NCBI GenBank assembly: GCA_018697195.1
Contig: CM031866.1
Coordinates: 8,900,854-8,964,853 of the forward strand
Source of the DNA: Certhia americana
Taxonomy: Eukaryota; Chordata; Aves; Passeriformes; Certhiidae
Direction of reading: 5' to 3'
Length of the DNA: 64,000 nt
The notes under the pieces were generated by a model that saw only the letters and a list, made by a program, of their open reading frames with translations, ran no database searches and was not told the origin of the DNA. The position numbers and the translations under genes are program-made. Of this stretch, positions 56,361 to 64,000 are shown piece by piece; the first letter of the stretch is position 1, and every line of letters begins with the position of its first letter.

Positions 56361-57770
56361 GCAGTCCCGAGCCAGGAGCAGCTGGAGCGGCCGGGCTCGG
56401 AGGCAGCTTCGGGAGACACAGCCCCAGAGCTGACCGACGGCTTCTTCCGACACACCTGGATTTCTTTTCAACGAAGGGTTCTTCAGCAGCTACCTGGCTT
56501 GGGAAAAGTCATGTTTTAAAATTTTTCTCTAAAAAGCGTACTGAAGTGCATGATACGGTTATTTTTAGTCATCAATTATGCATATTCTTCATTAAGCCTG
56601 AAGTTGGCAAATTCAACTTTACCAGAAATTCCAATATTTTGTATGTGAAGAATTCAGATCTTTCTTTAGACTGCAACCTAAAGAGTTTGTGATTCACCAA
56701 AAAAAATATTTTAATTCTTTAATTACTGAAGGGGTGTTTCAAGAATATCTCAAACGATTTCAAATTCTGGCTTCTCAAAATCCATATTGTGATATGATGA
56801 AAAGTCATCCCAAAATTAAAGCTCAGCTGGTTAGCTCCTAGTAGACCTGTACATAAGTTTCCCTGCAAAACCTCCCCATGATAAAATCAATAGACTTATC
56901 TTCAAAAATACCTCTATCTCAACAGAAAAAGTCTACAACAAGAAATGTGTTTGCAACCAGCTCTACTCATATTTAGTATACCCCACTTAGCCTATTCTTC
57001 ATTTTCTTTACTTTGGATATAAGTTCACTTTTAAATAATTTCACTTTGCCAAGCAAAAAGCAGACATGGCAAATAATCACTCTTACCCAAATTATTCTGT
57101 TTAGAATTATATAAAATCTCTATCTTTTCTTCCAACATGATTTTAGGTTCTCCCTTTATCATCCATGCAGTGCCTTGCTCAATACTCCTCTAGCCTATAG
57201 AATTCCTACAGTGGGGCATGGCTTGAACAGACACAATATTTAACATTATTTCTACATGCAGGTAGAGCTCATGAATTCAGCACATATATCTATAACAGGA
57301 AAAGGTAAACATCACTAGAGGTTGCATACATTAAAACATAAGTTATGGCCTTAAAATACAGCAAATCAGCCACAGTTTTAACGTGCCTTAGATACACAAG
57401 TAACCATGTTTTATTCTACTAGGTAATTATTCATTCAGCAGTTTGTCTTTTTGGCACAGGTAAACACTCCATCTTTCCAAGACAAATAACACAGTGTGAG
57501 TTCTCCATGGATTTACACAGTTCTCAGAGAAAAGTTAATTATTTTAATTGGCATAATACCAAGTATGCATTACTCAGTTTCATACAAGTGCAGAACTTTC
57601 TCATAACACACTCAGCTTGTTAGGACTCATTTGTAACATAATTGCATCAAACAGTATTCTTGTACCAAAAAGTACACCAGGATTATTTTTTTCAAGTTTC
57701 AAAAAGGAATTTTCTTGATGCTATTTAATTTCTAATTACCATTTTTTTGTCATCTAATTAAAAAAACCCT
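56361..57770. other. Upstream flank of GATM, no recognised gene
   Basis: GC content falls sharply after about 56450. In human, AFG2B (SPATA5L1) is divergent from GATM at this position; no AAA-ATPase start, Walker motif or comparable exon is recognisable on the plus strand here. Confidence 0.55.
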
Positions 57771-57800
57771 CAAACAAAAACAAAACAAAACAAAACAAAA
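57771..57800. repeat. (CAAAA)n microsatellite
   Basis: About five CAAAA units with a slightly irregular left end. Confidence 0.85.
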
Positions 57801-60800
57801 GTTTATGCTAATTCTGCTCAGATTCTTGATTTTTGATTCAGTTGATTTTGCTAAGGTCACCCTACTCACATTGACCTTCTAAAAAAATTAATGATTGGCT
57901 TGTGGCTAAATCCAAAGGTCTTGCTTCCTTTTCTGTCCTTTTCAACTTATCAGCTAGTTTTGGACCTTTGAATCATTCTTTATCAACTCAGTTTACATAG
58001 TTCTTCTGACTCTGCACAACACTTCTTTCCCCACTTACTACATAGATCTGATGCTTTATAGAGTCCTCAACATCACTGCAATGAGCTTTTGCTGAATGCT
58101 CTAACATTTTTAAAATTTTCTTCTGGGTTGCATTTTTTCTGCTCAGAATTTTTCTGTGAAAACATTCTGTCCCATATTTCATAGGTCTCTTTCTTCCTTT
58201 TTTAGGGGTAGCTCCTCATGGATACAAGCCAATCTTCATCTAAGTAAAATCAAAGGAGAAATCTTTTCCTTTTCCTAACTGGCACATTTGCAGTCTGACC
58301 ATGAAGCCTGCACTCATGATAAATAGCATTTTCCTCCCAGCCTTTATGCCAGTCATCTGACCCCCAGACTGCCCTAACCATCTACAATGCACCCTGGAGG
58401 TATCACAACATTTCTGTCCTCCCTTGACCATCTTCTGGATCACTGGGAAAAAAAACTCATTTGTCTCCTTAAGCAGTTACTTACTGTTTCTTTGCTTACA
58501 TCTTTCTATTCCTTAACATCCAATACAGGCATCAGCAGTTTGCATTTGTGGTGTGTGAAAGCATCATTCCTTACAGTTCCCTCTGGCATCAAAACAAGAT
58601 GAGCAGTTCTTTATTCCTCTACTTCTACAGAAAGGACTTGATCTAGCAGTGTACATTTAAACAGAGATATAAATCAAGGAGCACAACACCAGTAACGATT
58701 ATTCAAATTTAGAGAAAGCCAAGTTCATTCATTCAAATACAAGAAGTTTATGTAAACATGTAGTTGTGTAAGCAGGCACAGAGCCTTTTGGATCAAAAAT
58801 CTTTTTATAAAGATCACACGGTTAGTTTCATTACACAAAATTCCTTGACACCTTGAAAGCTCACCTCCCTAACCAAAAGCTTGCCAATTATATTAAAATT
58901 ATGTGCTGATCAAGTAAAAATACTTTATTCCTCTGCAAACCTCACCTTAGTGTGGAATTTCAACTTGAAAAAGAAGAAAGAGCTTCACATTTCTCTTGCT
59001 GAGGTTTGGCCTATGAATATTAACTAGCAAGTTGTTATTTGTTTGGGTTTTTTTAATGGGGCTCTATGCATGTTTTGTAATAGTCTATCCATCATTTTTG
59101 AATGACACAAGATGCCTTGAATGGCTTATATAAAACCACCACATTCTGACAACTAGATAATACATTTAAAACAGTGTAGTTCCAGCAACTAAAGAGCAAC
59201 ATTCTGGCCCAACAGCATGAGAGAGTAAGATACTAAGTAGTAAAAATCTAGTTTAAAACTACAAAATTAGAAAAAGCAACAGGAGACATAGAAGAGAGAA
59301 GTCATCCTTGGCAATGAAACCAGAGTTACTGAAGTTCACAGTATAAACTCATCTCTGTTTTAGGACGGTGTCTTGTCTTCACTTATCTTATCTCCAACAC
59401 ATCTCTATTAGAGAAACAGAAGTCTCAATGGAATTTACTACTGCTTAGATGTGAAATTTCCATCTGCCCAGTAACTGAGGTCCTCAATTGTTGTTTAGAT
59501 TTGTAGCGTGGTACAGCAACATGTGTGACTCAGGAAATATGATATGTAAGGCTAAGGAACAACTTAACCTTTCTTACCAGTATTTCTGCTATATTACTGA
59601 TTAAAAAAATTGGTAAATCTAGTGTGACATGGTCTTAACATTTACATCTACTCAGCAGTTTTTATGTTACTTACAGAAACTTCATCTGCTCAAAAATACA
59701 AACATGAGAGACTTCAGTTCCTTCTTTCTACTGCCTTGTCAAGGATACTGCTTGCTAAATTCCAACAGACTATCATCCCCAGGAAGAGAATTTGGCCCAG
59801 CAAATCTTATCTGTTAGCTATCAGAAACAACTCAGAAGAATCCAGTGTGCTTCTTAGAAAGCAAGTTTCAAACTTACTGAAGTTCAAAAGTCTGAACTGT
59901 TCCAAATGGAAAAAATAAATACACCTCAAAATATTAAAATTACTTTTTTCCTCCTCCTTTTAAGTTCATAATTTTGTAGTTAACTCTGAACTCTAAATAA
60001 AGTCAAAATATTGTTACACACAATTAAAACTATTTCCTTAATTTAAAATATCTTACTATAACTAGTGACTTATTACAGAGCTAAAGCAGTGTGCTATTGT
60101 CAAAGTACTTTGAAAGATATTTCTGTTTTAATTTAATAATATATATCTTGCTTGATCATTCTTCACACTCAAAAGATGTCATTAAATGTATCCAACTAAA
60201 CAAGCTACATACATAAAATGTCAAGAAATTCTTTCTCCCTAGTCCCAGCTTCACCAAACCCCATTTAAACTTCCTAACAAACTCCACATGGCTTCTGCCT
60301 ATTTATCTTCTATAGTTACTGAAGGATCCTGAGTTTTCCCCTAATAGCAGTTCTGGATACTTCTTAGAAGATTGTCTGTTCCTTCTTGTCAGGGCATCTT
60401 CCCTGTGTGACATGCTAATGCCAAATTCTCCATCAGACTGGACACAATCTGCTACAATGGAGTTTTGCCTACAGAATGAAGCACTCCTATGAGCACAAGA
60501 ATTGAGATGAAACTGATCTCCTATATTTTCCTACAATTCATGTGATAAATGCTAATTCACTAACTTTTATGTACTACATTCACATTTGCTACAATCAGAG
60601 ATGAGAATTTATAAGGAATCTCCATTATGTGGATACGCTAGTATCTAATAGCTCTGCCCCTTTCTGCTGGGGCATTTAAGGGGTCTCTTCATTCCTATCC
60701 AGCTAACTATTATCATGAAACTTGTAGAAACCTGATACCATTAATGCCTATGACCCTTTCCCAAATGTGCCTGAAAGTAGCCAGCAGGTTCAAGTTGCAG

Positions 60801-63800
60801 GGAGGGGAAGGAGAGAACAGGCACATATAGATACACATACGCAACCCAGGGCCATGTAACCTCAAGTTGTTGGAAGCAAGGCCAAAACCTTCCTTGTCTT
60901 TAAGAAATCAAACCTCCTTTAGTGAAAGTAGATGGCTTCTGTACGTGTTTTCTACAGGAAACTTAGGTAGCAATAGATCAAATTTTTGTAAGATTCTAAG
61001 TCTGTTGGTATGAGGCAATTCTTAGTGCATTATTTTATTTTATTTAAGCAAACATTGCTCTTCATATCTATTTGTTAAAATGTCTTTTAAAATTAACTCC
61101 AAAATGCAATCAAAAAGCACATTTCAACATATATAATACAAATAATATATAAATATTAATATGCATTGCACTGAATTTCAAGCTTGTCTGATAACTTAAG
61201 AAATAATTTAGCTCCTTTTTTTGGGAATGAAATCGCTGGAATACTAAGAGGATATAGAGAAATACAGTTTTATAGCCCTACCCAAAGTAAAGCTCACTAA
61301 CTGAGCCAAGGAAGCAGTACAGGTAGTAGAGGTGCATAAACATGAATGGCAGGACTTTGGCCAGTGAGAAGACAGAAGTTACAGTGAAATAGAAAACATG
61401 ATGATAGAGCTATAGTGAGATAATCATTAGACTTAATTTTTGGCTTAAAAGTAGTTAGAAAAAATGTTTGGAATTTAGAGCAAATAAAATAGTCCTTGTT
61501 GACTGAACCCACCTGATTTCAGGAAGATAAGAGTTTCCACTGTCCTTAATTATAAACTATGTTACATCAAAGAAATGACTGACTTAATAATTCTTTTCCT
61601 CCCTGAATTTGCAGAAATATACATTCTGATTAGCTGGACCGTATGTCCATATAAAGATGAGTTTCAGCATACATATAAATATCTGTTTTAATTTTAGATG
61701 TTACATTTCTATTATAGAGAGGTGACAGAGCTGAATGAAGTTCTATGAAGGCAAAGGATTTGGTGGCTATAATCCCTGACATTTTACACTCTGTCATTTC
61801 AGAGGCAGTGCAGTGCTGACTACTGAAAAATGCTGGAGGTTCATGCAGCAAGAGGCACATCACTTGGTGGGATAGATTTCGTTCAGCCCAGTATTTCCAT
61901 GTATACAGTAACACGATCTGCCAGCATTTTCTAGGGTCAGTGACAATGCTTCCTCTCAAGGCTGCCAAGTGAGCTTCATGGCTCTAGGACATTTGAAGTC
62001 TTTAGTCTCAAATATATGGTCTTGCAACACAGCCTGTTGTACATAAGCATTTAAAATTTGAAAACTGCTTCATATCTTTCTTGAAGAATATTTATAGAAA
62101 TTGTAAATATGGCTTTGCTGTGTCCCTGAAATAACAACTGCATTCAGTTTTCTGCTCACTCACACTAGAGTTAGAATTGCAGCCATATCACATTATACAA
62201 ATTCTATCTCCTTTAACCACTGTGTGAGTGGCAACTGCAACCAAGCTATGGACCTCGTTATTTGAAGGGGTTTATTCATGTGAAAGAGGCTGAAGTACCT
62301 TTACACTAAACCTGATGGCAAAGCTCGTCTATTCAGTTTGCTGCTGCCCAGGCAATAAGGCTGGGAGAGCAAAGCCTCTTGCCCTACCCCTCTTTCTAAG
62401 AAAACACTGTTCTTTGATAAGCACACCCTGTCATTTGATGCTGTTGTTGGCAGCACCTGTGAACATTGCTCATACTATACTGCCTTTAAAAGTTTGCTGA
62501 GTATAATCTTGCCTTGATGGTAGGATAGCAATAAATTATACAAGGAGAATTTGATTTGAGTGTCTCCTTCAGAGGATTTAATAAATTCCTGGGGGTTTCT
62601 ATGCTGAATCTGAGTCAAGCTTAAGTTAGTGGTTAAGAAAAACAACACTGGATTTGGATGCATGGATGTCAATTACTCTTCCATCATAAACGAAAAAAAA
62701 GGCAAAATCAAAATTTGGTGGAAATTAATACTTTGAAATTCTCATCTAAGTTTTCTGCTTAATCCTTACCCTTTCATGTCCCCATGGTCACTCCAGTTCT
62801 TGACAGATAAGTTCGCAGCAGAGGAGAGCAAAGAGCTTGCTATGACTGGGGTACCTGACACTAACCCAGCTAAGTGAACTCTGAGCTAACTCTGCTGGCA
62901 TAGCTCTGGAATGTCTGTCTGTAATGAACCAACAGAATTCAAAATCTATTCATGGGATGGAAACATTTTCTCAACTTCATGAAAGAGAATTGAGAAAGGA
63001 ACCTTTAGGAGGTTCTCTATGAGGAGGGGAGATAATTCCAGAGCTTTGACAGCTCCCTCCTCTGATCCTGGAGAGCACATCTGTTCTGATGAATCCCAAC
63101 CATGTCTATCCAAGAAATGTGAGGATGGGCTCGGTGCCAAGAATTTAGTTACCATCCAGCACCAGGAATCTCTCATATGTCACTGCAGAATATTAAAATT
63201 TTGTTCCTAGAATTTCACAGCAGTTGCTTCTAGCACCTCTGCACAGAAAGATAGGTCTCACTGTGATTCAGACAGCTTCACCTAGAATTTCTTTAGGCAG
63301 TCAAAAAAGAGCAGAGAACTAAATCTAAGCTCACCACTCAATCCAAAATAGCTGAAGAATTTTAGCTTTAACAGCCTAGAAACCACCACGGTATCAAAGA
63401 TGCCATCCTCTGACCAGTGGGCTGAATGACAGGTCGTGATGGAGTAGCTGAGATCCGTAATTAGTAAATGCGTACATTGTAATAGTATTTTATGCTACCC
63501 TAGCCACACACCTCTCATCTTCTGTGCAGATCTCCTGTATGTTTCCACTTATAACACACAAAGCTGGACCGTCTACATGGCTTTGTCTAATGAGTCATGA
63601 TATGTTTATTCCCAACCATGTTACACCATTTTCTTTAAAAAGCGACATCATTAACATAAAGGAACATAAAAGAACTTGTAAAAGACTGCAGCAAAGTAAA
63701 GGCACCCTGTAACATCTGCATTTCTAGATTTTAGGAAGGACCTGAGTAATCCACTAGACAAGACTTCCTTGGAAATTCTAGTCACAGGAGTGGTTTGCTC

Positions 63801-64000
63801 CTTTTTTCAAGCTTGGTGGATTGCAAAGTATTCCAGTGGTGTCAAACCAGCTGGAACTGGACCAGCAAGTCAACTCACCTGGCTGACCTACTAGAAACCC
63901 TGATGCACTACAGATTTGTGAGCATCAGCCCTCAGAAGTGGAAAGATATGGAAAAATACCAATAAACTGCTGATGTAAGCACAGTTTCTGTAGTGCCAGA
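57801..64000. other. Intergenic, no recognised gene
   Basis: AT-rich sequence with frames up to 112 codons, none with a recognised domain or splice layout. No RNA gene, CR1 tail or LTR was recognised by eye. Old diverged repeats would be missed. Confidence 0.5.

Overview
The window is vertebrate nuclear DNA, most likely from a bird. Genes are sparse and split into short exons with GT-AG introns, two promoters are CpG-rich, and at least three fragments resemble the 3' end of CR1, the dominant avian LINE. I cannot name the species. Almost all long open frames are chance frames; only two protein-coding loci are well supported, both on the minus strand.

Left edge (1-6.7 kb): the 5' end of a cyclic-nucleotide phosphodiesterase 8 family gene (PDE8A or PDE8B type). 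One coding exon (4722-4982) encodes an 87-residue N-terminus starting with the MGC acylation signal. Behind it lie a 5' UTR with a small uORF and a TA microsatellite, a probable 5' UTR intron holding two long homopolymer tracts, and a CpG-island promoter at about 5.45-6.68 kb. The rest of the gene leaves the window to the left; 1-4721 is its intron.

Middle (6.7-42.9 kb): about 36 kb with no recognised gene. It holds CR1 fragments, microsatellites, an AT-rich quasi-palindrome at 33.4 kb and a speculative plus-strand three-exon reading frame at 9.8-11.4 kb whose splice phases agree.

Right (42.97-56.4 kb): a complete GATM gene (mitochondrial glycine amidinotransferase, first step of creatine synthesis). 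Nine coding exons can be placed to the base and add up to 422 codons plus stop, with matching phases at every junction and the catalytic Asp, His and Cys present. Its promoter carries a GC-rich minisatellite with a 20-bp unit and strong G-quadruplex potential. This array also creates long spurious open frames on both strands, one of them in frame with the GATM start. The last 7.6 kb (56.4-64 kb) is AT-rich with no recognised gene.

The two genes are not functionally coupled in any way the sequence shows: one hydrolyses cAMP, the other makes the creatine precursor guanidinoacetate. The physical linkage is notable because, from recalled human gene order, GATM lies between SLC28A2 and AFG2B (SPATA5L1), and neither is recognisable here.
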